This document shows, one piece after another, positions 46,060-55,047 of a stretch of 64,000 nucleotides of DNA; the first letter of the stretch is position 1, and each line of letters opens with the position of its first letter. This DNA is from Paraburkholderia sp. ZP32-5 (lineage in GTDB: Bacteria; Pseudomonadota; Gammaproteobacteria; Burkholderiales; Burkholderiaceae). Position numbers and translations under genes: made by a program. The stretch lies in assembly GCF_021390495.1 (NCBI RefSeq), contig NZ_JAJEJP010000001.1, forward strand, positions 2,852,001 through 2,916,000. The letters run 5' to 3'. Under the pieces are notes generated by a model. It saw only the letters and a program-made list of their open reading frames with translations. It was not told the origin of the DNA and made no database searches.

Positions 46060-47046
46060 ATGAACCTGACGGTTGCTGCCGCGCGCGAACTCGCGCGGGC
46101 ATCGCTCGCGCAACTCGGCTATAGCGACGCCGACACGCAAATCATCGTCGCGCATCTGATGGACTGCGAGTTGCGCGGACTCGGCTATAGCGGGCTCGCG
46201 CGCATCCTGAGCATCGCGGAACGGCTTGCGGCCACACCTCGCCCGGCGCGCCCGATCACCGTCGTCAAGGAATCGGCGGTGTCCGCGCGGCTCGACGGCG
46301 GCGATCAGCTCGGCTATCTGGTCGCCCAGCGCTCGACGCTGCTCGCGATCGACAAGGCATCCAGCGCGGGCATCGCGATCGTCGGCGCGAGCGACACCTG
46401 GTACACCGGCATGCTGTCCTACTACGCGGAAATGGCCGTCGCGCGGGATCTCGTCGTGATGCTCGCGTCGAACGCGTCGCCGTGGGTCGCGCCGCATGGC
46501 GGCACCGAGGGCCGCTTCGGCACCAATCCGATCTGCTTCGGCTTTCCGTCGAACGGTCAGCCGGTGATCTGGGATATCGGCACGTCGTCGATCATCCATG
46601 CACAGGTCAAGCTCGCCGAGCGCATCGGCGACGCGTTGCCGGCTGGCGTCGCGTTCGACGCGGCGGGCCACGAAACGCGCGATCCCAGCGCCGCGCTGGC
46701 CGGCGCGCTGGCGTCGTGGGGCGGTCACAAGGGCAGCGGCCTCGCGGTCGTCGTGCATCTGCTGGGCATGCTGGCCGGCTCGCCGATGATGCCCGGCGAA
46801 CTGCGCGACTTCGGCTTTCTGGCGATCGCGGTGCGACCCGACCTGCTGACGTCGCTGGACGACTACAAAGCCGCCGTCGACGGCTATGCGGATGTGATCC
46901 ACGCGACCCGTCCGGTGGAAAACGGCGCGCCGGTACGCATGCCGTTCGAGCGCTCGATCGCGGAGCGGGCCGCACGCATCGCGGCCGACCGGCTCGAGAT
47001 AGCGGACGAAGTGGTGAGTGCGCTGCGCGCGCTGGGTGGGCGTTAG
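46060..47046 (+). CDS. Ldh-family (malate/L-sulfolactate-type) oxidoreductase
   Basis: A 328-residue NAD(P)-dependent dehydrogenase of the Ldh/MDH type 2 family (not the Rossmann L-LDH). DCELRGLGYSGLARI and NASPWVAPHGGTEGRFGTNP and ICFGFP are family landmarks; SWGGHKGSGLAVVVHLLGML forms the late substrate region. Members act on malate, lactate, ureidoglycolate or sulfolactate. GGAG precedes the ATG at 46060 by seven bases. It lies 163 bases after the lactonase-like gene and probably shares its transcript, giving a lactone opening followed by hydroxyacid oxidation. Confidence 0.9.
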   Translation: MNLTVAAARELARASLAQLGYSDADTQIIVAHLMDCELRGLGYSGLARILSIAERLAATPRPARPITVVKESAVSARLDGGDQLGYLVAQRSTLLAIDKASSAGIAIVGASDTWYTGMLSYYAEMAVARDLVVMLASNASPWVAPHGGTEGRFGTNPICFGFPSNGQPVIWDIGTSSIIHAQVKLAERIGDALPAGVAFDAAGHETRDPSAALAGALASWGGHKGSGLAVVVHLLGMLAGSPMMPGELRDFGFLAIAVRPDLLTSLDDYKAAVDGYADVIHATRPVENGAPVRMPFERSIAERAARIAADRLEIADEVVSALRALGGR

Positions 47047-47222
47047 ATCGGCTGGGCGGGGAGCGAGTCCCCAATCCAGGCACCCCGCTTGCGCACCCCC
47101 GCATACACATGCCACAGTATTCGCGCACAGTACCCGCTTCCTGGCCCGCGCCGAACCCGCGCCGGCCAGCCAACAGCGCCCACCCGCGCCGCCCTCATCC
47201 GCCGCCTGACAAGGAGACCCGC

Positions 47223-47681
47223 ATGGACCTGATCCTCTGGCGTCACGCCGAAGCCGAAGATGTCGCCTCCAGCGATCTCTCCCGCGCGCTCACCACGCGC
47301 GGACGCAAGCAGGCGCAATGCACCGCCAAATGGCTGCGCGCCCGTCTGCCCGAAGACGCGATCGTGCTCGCAAGCCCGGCGGTGCGCACGATCCAGACCG
47401 CGGAAACGCTGACCGACCAGTATCGCGTGGTGCGCGAAATCGCCCCGAACGCAAGCGCCAACGACGTGCTCGAAGCAGCCGGCTGGCCCGGCGGCATCGC
47501 GCAGACCGTGGTGATCGTCGGGCACCAGCCGACGCTCGGTCACGTGGCCGCCCGTCTGCTCGGCGACAGCGACGCGAGCTGGCCGGTGAAAAAAGCCGGT
47601 ATCTGGTGGATCGCGAGCCGCGAGCGCGACAACGGAAGCCACGCGGTGTTGCGTGCAGCCATCACTCCCGATCTGATCTGA
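47223..47681 (+). CDS. sixA: Phosphohistidine phosphatase SixA
   Basis: A 152-residue small histidine phosphatase. MDLILWRHAEAEDVASSDLS holds the RHA motif, with the second His in VVIVGHQPTLGHVAARLLG. SixA removes phosphate from phosphohistidine of signalling or PTS-type proteins in E. coli. CAAGGAG lies seven bases before the ATG at 47223. In Burkholderiales it is often found close to ppx/ppk, as here. Confidence 0.92.
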   Translation: MDLILWRHAEAEDVASSDLSRALTTRGRKQAQCTAKWLRARLPEDAIVLASPAVRTIQTAETLTDQYRVVREIAPNASANDVLEAAGWPGGIAQTVVIVGHQPTLGHVAARLLGDSDASWPVKKAGIWWIASRERDNGSHAVLRAAITPDLI

Positions 47682-47738
47682 ACACCGGCCTCGGGCGCCG
47701 CGCCCGACATTACAAGACTCACGCGTATGGCTTACGGG

Positions 47739-47778
47739 CAGTCATCCAATCGTCACGGGTTTGCCATGCAAGCGTCAC
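47739..47778 (+). promoter_or_regulatory. Pho-box array upstream of olsB
   Basis: GTCAT (47741), GTCAC (47752), GCCAT (47763) and GTCAC (47774) recur every 11 bases. The first pair forms CAGTCATCCAATCGTCAC, close to the PhoB consensus. A -10-like TACATT at 47789-47794 starts 11 bases after the last repeat. Confidence 0.7.
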
Positions 47779-47835
47779 CACGCGTTACTACATTGGCGAA
47801 AAAAGAAATTCCTCTTTTTTTGTTCAGGACCGCCA

Positions 47836-48648
47836 ATGCGAGAATTGCCGACGCCCACCCTGCCCTTCGCCTCGCTCCTCGAGTCGCGCCGTCTGCCGCG
47901 CGCCGAGGAAACGGTTACCGCGCAGCATCGACTGCAAGTGTCGTGGGCGCGTACCGACGAGGAACTCCGTGAAGCGCAGCGTCTGCGTTACCGCGTGTTC
48001 GCCGATGAAATGGGCGCGCGCCTGACCGGCCCCCAAGGTCTCGACGTCGATGCATTCGATTCGTACTGCGATCACCTGCTGGTTCGCGATCTCGACACGC
48101 TGCAAGTGGTCGGCACCTATCGCGTGCTGCCGCCGCATCAGGCCGCGCGCATCGGCCGCCTGTACGCGGAAAGCGAATTCGACGTATCGCGTCTGACGCA
48201 CCTGCGCGCGGAGATGGTCGAGGTCGGCCGCTCGTGCGTGCATGCCGACTATCGCAGCGGCGCGGTCATCATGTCGCTGTGGGCGGGGCTCGCCGCGTAC
48301 ATGAAGCACAACGGTTACGAAACGATGCTCGGTTGCGCGAGCGTCGCGATGGTCGACGGCGGTCACTATGCGGCGAACCTGTATTGCTCGCTGCGCGACA
48401 GCGCGCTGACGGCACCGGAATATCGCGCATTTCCGCACACGCCGCTGCCGGTCGACGATCTGCAGACGGGCGCCGAGGTCGCGCCGCCGCCGCTGGTGAA
48501 GGGCTATCTGCGTCTTGGCGCGAAGATTTGCGGCGCGCCGGCATGGGATCCCGATTTCAACACCGCCGATTTTCTGACGCTGTTCCGTCTGTCCGATATC
48601 AATGCGCGCTATGCGCGTCACTTCCTCGGTGATGCGCTGCCGCGTTGA
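47836..48648 (+). CDS. olsB: Ornithine-acyl-ACP N-acyltransferase-like protein (OlsB family)
   Basis: A 270-residue GNAT-fold acyltransferase. The region LRYRVFADEMGARLTGPQGL and then DVDAFDSYCDHLLVRD is the hallmark of the OlsB/hemolysin-like acyltransferase group. EMVEVGRSCVHADYRSGAVI continues the fold. OlsB attaches a 3-hydroxy fatty acid to ornithine, the first step to ornithine lipids, which replace phospholipids when phosphate is short. The ATG at 47836 follows AGGA. A four-repeat Pho-box array upstream supports phosphate control. No olsA gene is adjacent, which is common. The olsB identity is an assignment by family and context. Confidence 0.82.
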   Translation: MRELPTPTLPFASLLESRRLPRAEETVTAQHRLQVSWARTDEELREAQRLRYRVFADEMGARLTGPQGLDVDAFDSYCDHLLVRDLDTLQVVGTYRVLPPHQAARIGRLYAESEFDVSRLTHLRAEMVEVGRSCVHADYRSGAVIMSLWAGLAAYMKHNGYETMLGCASVAMVDGGHYAANLYCSLRDSALTAPEYRAFPHTPLPVDDLQTGAEVAPPPLVKGYLRLGAKICGAPAWDPDFNTADFLTLFRLSDINARYARHFLGDALPR

Positions 48649-48728
48649 GCGTACCGAATGAAGTGGCCGGCCGTTATTACCGCCGCGCCGGCTAGCAAGA
48701 CACCAACGAGACGCGAGTGAGACACAAC

Positions 48729-48759
48729 GAAAAAGCCCGGCATTTGCCGGGCTTTTTTA
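48729..48759. terminator. Bidirectional terminator between olsB and ppx
   Basis: GCCCGGC (48735-48741) pairs with GCCGGGC (48746-48752). It has A5 before and T6 after on the plus strand, so it works for both converging genes. Confidence 0.9.
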
Positions 48760-48803
48760 TTCAGCACGCCGATACGCGCCGAAACGCGTACCCAAGCCGC
48801 TGA

Positions 48804-50366
48804 TCAATCATCGGTGTACACGACGCGATACGGAATCCCGACCTTCTCCCATTCCGCCGCTTCCTGGATCAGGCTGTAGTCGGTCAGCGGATTGTTGACG
48901 ACCCAGCCGTTCGGCAACCGCACCTCGTAGCCGCCATTGACCTGCGCGACCGAAATCCACGGCAAACCGACATCCGAGCGTCGGCGGCACAACAGCGATG
49001 CGAGCCGCAGACAGAACAGCAGCGGCCATTCGACGTCGCGCGTTTGCGCGAGCTTGCCGAGCTTACCCGCATGGCCCAGCACCAGCGCCGCGAGACGCGC
49101 CTGATCGGTGCGCGAAAAGCCCGGCATGTCGGCGTTGCTCGCGATATACGCGGAATGCTTGTGATACGCGCTGTGCGAGATCGACAGGCCGATCTCATGC
49201 AGCGCCGCCGCCCAGCCGATGAACATGCGGTTTTCCGCGCGACGGTCCTGCTCGGCTTCGTTATCCGCCTGGTGCGCCTGGTTCGCTTGATTCGCCTTGT
49301 TGCTCGCGTCGGTGAACTGGTCGTAAAAACCCGTCGACAGATCACTGATGCGTCCCGCCTGCGCGCGATCGACGCCATAGCGGCGCATGAAGCCCTCGAC
49401 CGTCACCGTGCGCATGTCCTCATGCTGCGAACGGCCGAGCAGGTCGTACATCACGCCGAGGCGCAGCGCGCCATCGGTGGTGTCGACGTAATCGACGCCG
49501 AGTTCGTCGAACACCGCGATCATGATCGACAGGCCGCCCGCGAGCACCGGTATGCGGTCGCTCTTGAGCGCCACCAGCTTCAGCCGGTTCACGTTCTCGG
49601 CCTTGATCAGCGCGCGCTTCAGACGTTCGAGCCCGCCGCGCGAGATGCCGTGCGTGACGCCCGCGTCGTTGAAGCCGTTCGCCTCGACCAGTTCGGCGAG
49701 CGCGCGCGCGGTGCCCGACGAGCCGATCGCCTGCTCCCAGCCGGTCTTCTTGTATTCAGCGGAAATGATCTGGATTTCGCGGCGCGCCGCCAGTTCGGCC
49801 TGGCGCATCGTGTATTCGTCGACGTTACCGGCCGGGAAGAACGAGCGGCTATGGCTGACGCAGCCGATATACAGGCTTTCCATCTGGATCGGCGTGTAAT
49901 GCGAGCCGATGATGAATTCCGTCGAACCGCCGCCGATATCGACGACGAGCCGCTTGCCCGCGCTCGCCGGTACCGAGTGCGCGGCGCCCGCATAAATCAG
50001 ACGGGCTTCCTCGCGCCCGGCGATCACCTCGATCGGAAAACCGAGCGCGGCCTGGGCCTCGCCGAGAAATTCGCTCGCGTTCTTCGCGATGCGCAATGTA
50101 TTGGTCGCGACCGCGCGCACGTGGTCGGGATGAAAATCGCGCAGACGCTCACCGAAACGCTTCAATGCATCCCAGCCGCGCACCTGCGACGCCCGATCGA
50201 GCATCTTGTCGCGCGACAGCCCGGCGGCGAGCCGCACCGGCTCGCGCAACGCATCGACCTGATAGATCTGGCTGCCCGCATCGGTTTCCTCGACCCGGCC
50301 CACGATCAGCCGGAAGCTGTTCGAGCCCATATCGACGGCGGCGAGGAGTTGGGGGGTATTGACCAT
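48804..50366 (-). CDS. ppx: Exopolyphosphatase
   Basis: A 520-residue Ppx/GppA-family enzyme that removes phosphate from the ends of polyphosphate. The sugar-kinase-like fold shows LLAAVDMGSNSFRLIVGRVE, VVDIGGGSTEFIIGSH and VLAGGLSIMIAVF. The C-terminal HD-like domain has AAALHEIGLSISHSAYHKHS. A short Asn/Gln/Ala repeat (NKANQANQAHQADNEAEQ) interrupts this part at about residues 352-370. The ATG at 50366 is the likely start; the ORF extends 50 codons upstream as low-complexity Ala/Arg. It is divergent from ppk, the enzyme that makes its substrate. Confidence 0.93.
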   Translation of the reverse strand: MVNTPQLLAAVDMGSNSFRLIVGRVEETDAGSQIYQVDALREPVRLAAGLSRDKMLDRASQVRGWDALKRFGERLRDFHPDHVRAVATNTLRIAKNASEFLGEAQAALGFPIEVIAGREEARLIYAGAAHSVPASAGKRLVVDIGGGSTEFIIGSHYTPIQMESLYIGCVSHSRSFFPAGNVDEYTMRQAELAARREIQIISAEYKKTGWEQAIGSSGTARALAELVEANGFNDAGVTHGISRGGLERLKRALIKAENVNRLKLVALKSDRIPVLAGGLSIMIAVFDELGVDYVDTTDGALRLGVMYDLLGRSQHEDMRTVTVEGFMRRYGVDRAQAGRISDLSTGFYDQFTDASNKANQANQAHQADNEAEQDRRAENRMFIGWAAALHEIGLSISHSAYHKHSAYIASNADMPGFSRTDQARLAALVLGHAGKLGKLAQTRDVEWPLLFCLRLASLLCRRRSDVGLPWISVAQVNGGYEVRLPNGWVVNNPLTDYSLIQEAAEWEKVGIPYRVVYTDD

Positions 50367-50619
50367 CGGGTAAGCAGACTCCATGCGCGCTAGCGCGGCG
50401 GCAGCGGCGGCGGACGCGGGGAGCGATGCTCGCCGGCCCGGCGCCTTCGGCGCGCGCTGCGCGTCACGGCCGGTCGCACTGTTCAAAGACGCCATTCTAA
50501 GCGTAGCGGGCCTCACAGTGTCACCTCGCGGCGGTGGGAGCCTCGCTATGGTCGCATAGGCCGCGCGTCATATTGACGACAGGCGGCGGTTGCGGCATAA
50601 AATCTTAAAAATACTCCGA

Positions 50620-50637
50620 ATGTCATCACGACGTCAT
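50620..50637 (+). promoter_or_regulatory. Pho box upstream of ppk
   Basis: ATGTCATCACGACGTCAT has two GTCAT words exactly 11 bases apart, matching the PhoB half-site spacing. It ends 63 bases before the ppk start. It lies in the 334-base ppx/ppk divergent gap, which holds no gene. Confidence 0.6.
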
Positions 50638-50700
50638 CAAACTGTGCGAATTTCCGAAGGTCTTTCCGTCTCCATTCCAGACACTCCAATTTCGCTGCCG

Positions 50701-52764
50701 ATGTCCGTCCGCTATCCCCTCCTGAATCGCGAGCTGGGCATTCTGGGTTTCAACGAGCGTGTATTGGCGCAAGCCGCCGATCCAGCCGTCCCCCTGCTCG
50801 AACGCCTCCGCTTCATCTGCATCACCAGCAGCAACCTCGACGAATTCTTCGAAGTCCGCATGGCGGGCCTTCAGGAGCAGATGCGCGATAACCCCGGCGC
50901 ACTGTCGCCCGACGGCATGTCGCTGCAACACGTCTATGACCTCGTGGTCGAGCGCGCGCAGAAGCTCGTGCACCGGCAGTACACGATGCTGCACGACACG
51001 GTGCTGACCGCGCTCGAACAGGAAGGCATCTATTTTCACGGCACCGAAGCGTGGAGCGAAGCGCAGACCGAATGGGCGCGCGGCTACTTCTTCGACGAAC
51101 TGCTGCCGGTGCTCACGCCGATCGGCCTCGACCCCGCGCATCCGTTTCCGCGCGTGCTTAACAAGAGCCTGAACTTCGTCGTCGAACTCGAAGGCAAGGA
51201 CGCGTTCGGGCGCCAGGCGATGATGGGCATCGTGCAGGCGCCGCGCGCGCTGCCGCGGCTCGTGCGCATGCCGCAGGAGCTGTCGGGCTATCCGCATGGC
51301 TTCGTGCTGCTGAGTTCGCTGATGCAGCACTTTGTCGGCGAACTGTTTCCGAATCTGGTCGTACGCAGCTGCAACCAGTTTCGCATCACGCGTAATAGCG
51401 AACTGTTCGTCGACGAAGACGAAATCACCAATCTGCGCGTCGCGCTGCAGGGCGAACTGCCGGCACGGCATCTGGGCAACGCGGTGCGGCTCGAAGTGTC
51501 GGCCGAAACGCCCGCGCACGTGGTGCGGCGTCTGCTCGACGAAAGCGGCCTGTCCGACAAGGACTGCTATTACGTGAACGGCCCCGTCAATCTGGTCCGG
51601 CTGATGCAGTTGCCGGAGATGGTCGACCGGCCCGATCTGAAATTCGTCCCGCATATTCCGTCGACGCCGCCGCAGATCACCAATGCGGCAAGCATGTTCG
51701 ACGTGATCGATCAGGGCGACGTGCTGCTGCATCATCCGTACGAGAGCTTCCAGCCGGTGCTGGAACTGCTGCTGCAGGCCGCCAAGGACCCGAACGTGGT
51801 CGCGATCAAGCAGACCATCTACCGCACCGGCACCGACTCGCCGCTGATGGACGCGCTGATGCAGGCCGCGCGCAACGGCAAGGAAGTCACGGTGGTGGTC
51901 GAGCTGCTCGCGCGCTTCGACGAGGAAACCAACATCAACTGGGCGTCGCAGCTCGAAGCGGTCGGCGCGCACGTGGTGTACGGCGTGGTCGGCCACAAGT
52001 GCCACGCGAAGATGATGCTGATCGTGCGGCGCGTGTCGCAGGGCGGCAAGACGACGCTCAAGCGCTACGTGCACCTGGGCACCGGCAACTATCATCCGCG
52101 TACCGCGCGCCTCTATACGGACTTCGGTCTGATGACCGCCGATCAGAAAATCTGCGAGGACGTGCATCACGTGTTCCAGCAACTGACCGGCATCGGCGGC
52201 GAGTTGAAGCTGCACGAGCTGTGGCAGTCGCCGTTCACGCTGCATCCGAAGCTGATCGATGCGATCCGCAAGGAAGCCGACAATGCGCGCGCCGGCAAGA
52301 AGGCGCGCATTGTCGCGAAGATGAACGCGCTGCTCGAACCGAGCGTGATCACCGAGCTGTACGAGGCGTCGCAGGCCGGCGTGAAGATCGATCTGATCGT
52401 GCGTGGCGTGTGCTCGCTGCAGCCGGGCGTGCAGGGGCTCTCCGAGAACATCACGGTGCGCTCGATCGTCGGGCGCTTTCTCGAACACCACCGCATTTAC
52501 TACTTCTATGACGGCGGCAAGGAGCAGGTCTATCTGTCGAGTGCCGACTGGATGGATCGCAACCTGTTCCGCCGCGTCGAAGTCGCGTTCCCGGTCAACA
52601 ACCGGCGTCTGAAGCGGCGCGTGATCGCGGAAGGTCTGTCGGCGTTTCTCGGCGACAACCAGTCCGCGTGGCTGATGCAAAGCGATGGGCATTACCGTCG
52701 CCGCCGGCCCGGTAAATCGTCGCGCAACGGACAGATGAGCCTGCTCGCGAAGTTCTGTTCATAG
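50701..52764 (+). CDS. ppk: Polyphosphate kinase
   Basis: A 687-residue PPK1 that polymerises the gamma-phosphate of ATP into polyphosphate. LLNRELGILGFNERVLAQAA opens the N domain. The catalytic part has AIKQTIYRTGTDSPLMDALM with the conserved Arg, and GVVGHKCHAKMMLIVRR with the phosphorylated His. A second PLD-like motif includes RYVHLGTGNYHPRTARLYTD. The ATG at 50701 gives the family N terminus although its ribosome site is weak. Upstream in-frame starts would lengthen it by 37 codons. It is divergent from ppx and preceded by a Pho box. Confidence 0.95.
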   Translation: MSVRYPLLNRELGILGFNERVLAQAADPAVPLLERLRFICITSSNLDEFFEVRMAGLQEQMRDNPGALSPDGMSLQHVYDLVVERAQKLVHRQYTMLHDTVLTALEQEGIYFHGTEAWSEAQTEWARGYFFDELLPVLTPIGLDPAHPFPRVLNKSLNFVVELEGKDAFGRQAMMGIVQAPRALPRLVRMPQELSGYPHGFVLLSSLMQHFVGELFPNLVVRSCNQFRITRNSELFVDEDEITNLRVALQGELPARHLGNAVRLEVSAETPAHVVRRLLDESGLSDKDCYYVNGPVNLVRLMQLPEMVDRPDLKFVPHIPSTPPQITNAASMFDVIDQGDVLLHHPYESFQPVLELLLQAAKDPNVVAIKQTIYRTGTDSPLMDALMQAARNGKEVTVVVELLARFDEETNINWASQLEAVGAHVVYGVVGHKCHAKMMLIVRRVSQGGKTTLKRYVHLGTGNYHPRTARLYTDFGLMTADQKICEDVHHVFQQLTGIGGELKLHELWQSPFTLHPKLIDAIRKEADNARAGKKARIVAKMNALLEPSVITELYEASQAGVKIDLIVRGVCSLQPGVQGLSENITVRSIVGRFLEHHRIYYFYDGGKEQVYLSSADWMDRNLFRRVEVAFPVNNRRLKRRVIAEGLSAFLGDNQSAWLMQSDGHYRRRRPGKSSRNGQMSLLAKFCS

Positions 52765-52821
52765 CGAGCGGCGGCGATGCTTGCCACGATGGCACGCAGC
52801 GCGTGCGCAAGCCGAGCATCC

Positions 52822-52856
52822 ATAAAAAAAGCCGCCTGTTTCAGGCGGCTTTTTTA
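52822..52856. terminator. Bidirectional terminator between ppk and phoR
   Basis: AGCCGCCTG (52830-52838) pairs with CAGGCGGCT (52842-52850) around a 3-base loop. A7 precedes it and T6 follows on the plus strand, so it serves both converging genes. Confidence 0.9.
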
Positions 52857-52936
52857 CTACGCGCACGGATCACGTGATCGGATTGCCGCGCTTGACCCGC
52901 TGGAAATCGACAATCAACGCCCGCGGACACTCGCGT

Positions 52937-54250
52937 TCAAACCTGGGTCGTCTGGACGCGCGCGCTGCGGTACACCGGAAAGCGCACGGTGAACGTGCTG
53001 CCGCGCCCCTCCTCGCTCTTGACGTCGAGCTGCGCATCGTGCCGTTGCAGCACATGCTTGACGATCGCGAGACCGAGACCGGTACCGCCGGTATCACGCG
53101 AACGGCTGCGATCGACACGATAGAAGCGCTCGGTGAGCCGCGGAATATCGGCGGCCGGAATACCAAGGCCGCTGTCCGTGACCGTGAACACCGCATGGTT
53201 ACCCTGACCATGCCAGCCCACCTTGATCGAACCGCCATCCGGCGTATAGCGGATCGCATTCGTCACGAGATTGCCGAAGGCGCTCAGAATTTCCGTTTCG
53301 ACGCCGGTGACGGTGAGTTCCTCGTCGGCATCGAAGACGATCCGGTGATGATCGCTCGACAGACTCTCCGCGTCGTCGCGCAGATGCCGCAGCACCGCGC
53401 GCATGTCGATCATCTGATCGCTCGGCGGCTTGTTGTCGCCTTCGAGCTTCGCGAGCACCAGCAGATCGCTGACGATATGGCGCATGCGCGACGCCTGCTG
53501 CTCCATCAGCTCCAGATAGCGCGCGCGCTCGGTCTCGCCGAGCGGCAACTCACGCATCGTCTCGAGAAAACCGGACAGCACGGTCAGCGGGGTTTTCAGC
53601 TCATGCGACACGTTGGCGACGAAGTCGCGCCGCATCGCGTCGGTGCGTTCGAGCTCGGTGATGTCCTGCGACAGCACCAGCTTGCGATTATCGCCATAAG
53701 GAAACACCTGCACCGACAGCACGTTCTGGCGCTTCTCGCCCATCCCGCGCATGATCAGCATTTCCTCGTAACGATGCGAATTCAGATAACGCACGAAGTC
53801 GGGATGGCGCACCAGATGCGTGATGTGCTGACGCAGGTCGCGCTTCGCGTCGAGCCCGAAATGGCTTTCGGAAATCGCGTTGCACCACTCGATCTGATCG
53901 TGGTCGTCGAGCATCGCGACGCCGTTCGGCGAGGCCTGGATCGCCTGGATGAAACGCGAATGCTGCTGCTCGACCTGGCGCACCTGGGCGTGCCAGCGCT
54001 TCGCGAGCTTGTGCAGACGGTAATAGATTTCGCCCCAGATGCCGGGGGCACTCGGCACTTCGCCGTATACCGGCGCATCGAGCAGACGCCACAGCCGCTG
54101 CTTGTGGAACGTGCCGAAGAAGCTCTGCGCGAGCAGCATGATGATCGCGAGGATCAGTCCTGCCTTGACGTTCACCAGTGCGCCGACCACCACGCACAGA
54201 ACAGCAAGCAGCACGATCGACACGATGGAGCGCGCCCAGATGACGTTCAT
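52937..54250 (-). CDS. phoR: Phosphate regulon sensor histidine kinase PhoR
   Basis: A 437-residue membrane histidine kinase that phosphorylates PhoB when phosphate is scarce. The N terminus has two helices with almost no periplasmic loop (SIVLLAVLCVVVGALV and AGLILAIIMLLAQSFFG), as in E. coli PhoR, which senses the Pst state rather than phosphate itself. A PAS domain follows (AIQASPNGVAMLDDHDQIEW). The H-box is FVANVSHELKTPLTVLSGFL, with N, G1 and G2 boxes NLVTNAIRYT, DSGLGIP and GGTGLGLAIV. It is the last gene of the pst-pho run, 69 bases after phoB. Confidence 0.95.
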   Translation of the reverse strand: MNVIWARSIVSIVLLAVLCVVVGALVNVKAGLILAIIMLLAQSFFGTFHKQRLWRLLDAPVYGEVPSAPGIWGEIYYRLHKLAKRWHAQVRQVEQQHSRFIQAIQASPNGVAMLDDHDQIEWCNAISESHFGLDAKRDLRQHITHLVRHPDFVRYLNSHRYEEMLIMRGMGEKRQNVLSVQVFPYGDNRKLVLSQDITELERTDAMRRDFVANVSHELKTPLTVLSGFLETMRELPLGETERARYLELMEQQASRMRHIVSDLLVLAKLEGDNKPPSDQMIDMRAVLRHLRDDAESLSSDHHRIVFDADEELTVTGVETEILSAFGNLVTNAIRYTPDGGSIKVGWHGQGNHAVFTVTDSGLGIPAADIPRLTERFYRVDRSRSRDTGGTGLGLAIVKHVLQRHDAQLDVKSEEGRGSTFTVRFPVYRSARVQTTQV

Positions 54251-54319
54251 GGTCTAGCGATCGAAGAGAAATGCAACGCAGGAGGGAGGCGGCGGCGCGC
54301 GCTGCGCCGCCCGCGGCTA

Positions 54320-55021
54320 TCAGGCGCTCTTCGCCAACCGGTAGCCGCTACCGCGAACCGTTTCAATCATAGCATCGCACCCTGCCGGCTTGAGTGCCGC
54401 GCGCAGGCGCTTGATATGCACGTCGACGGTACGCTCCTCGACGAACACGTGATCGCCCCACACCTGATCGAGCAGTTGCGTACGGCTATGCACACGCTCC
54501 GGATGGGTCATGAAGAAGTGCAGCAGGCGGAATTCGGTCGGACCGAGATCGAGCTTGATCTCGCTGCCTTCCGCGTGCGCGGCGACGCGATGCGTGGCCG
54601 GATCGAGCTTCAGGCCGTTGATCGCGACGACGTCCTCGGTCAATTGCGGCGCGCGGCGGCGTAGCACCGCCTTGATACGCGCCATCAATTCCTTCGGCGA
54701 GAACGGCTTGGTCACGTAATCGTCCGCGCCGATCTCAAGGCCGAGCACCTTGTCCTGCTCATCGCCACGCGCGGTCAGCATGATGATCGGAATGTGCTTC
54801 GTGCGCTCGTTGTTGCGCAGATCGCGCGCGAACGAAATACCCGATTTACCCGGCAACATCCAGTCGAGCAGCACGAGATCGGGCAGCACGTCGCTGATCA
54901 GGTTGTGCGCCTGCTCCGCGTTGTACGCTCGAATCGGGCAATGTCCGGCGTGTTGAAGATTGACCGAGATCAGTTCGGAAATAGCGGGCTCATCTTCAAT
55001 GACGAGAATGCTGCTGGGCAT
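54320..55021 (-). CDS. phoB: Phosphate regulon response regulator PhoB
   Basis: A 233-residue OmpR/PhoB-type regulator. The receiver domain has ILVIEDEPAISELISVNLQH, the phosphorylated Asp in LVLLDWMLPGKSG and the conserved Lys in DYVTKPFSPKEL. The C-terminal winged helix ends ERTVDVHIKRLRAALKPAGC with a recognition helix that binds Pho boxes. AGAGG lies before the ATG at 55021; a GTG two codons upstream is possible. It lies between phoU and phoR in one transcript and would control the Pho boxes found before pstS, ppk and olsB. Confidence 0.96.
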   Translation of the reverse strand: MPSSILVIEDEPAISELISVNLQHAGHCPIRAYNAEQAHNLISDVLPDLVLLDWMLPGKSGISFARDLRNNERTKHIPIIMLTARGDEQDKVLGLEIGADDYVTKPFSPKELMARIKAVLRRRAPQLTEDVVAINGLKLDPATHRVAAHAEGSEIKLDLGPTEFRLLHFFMTHPERVHSRTQLLDQVWGDHVFVEERTVDVHIKRLRAALKPAGCDAMIETVRGSGYRLAKSA

Positions 55022-55047
55022 CGGCACCTCTGTTCCTTATCTCTGGA

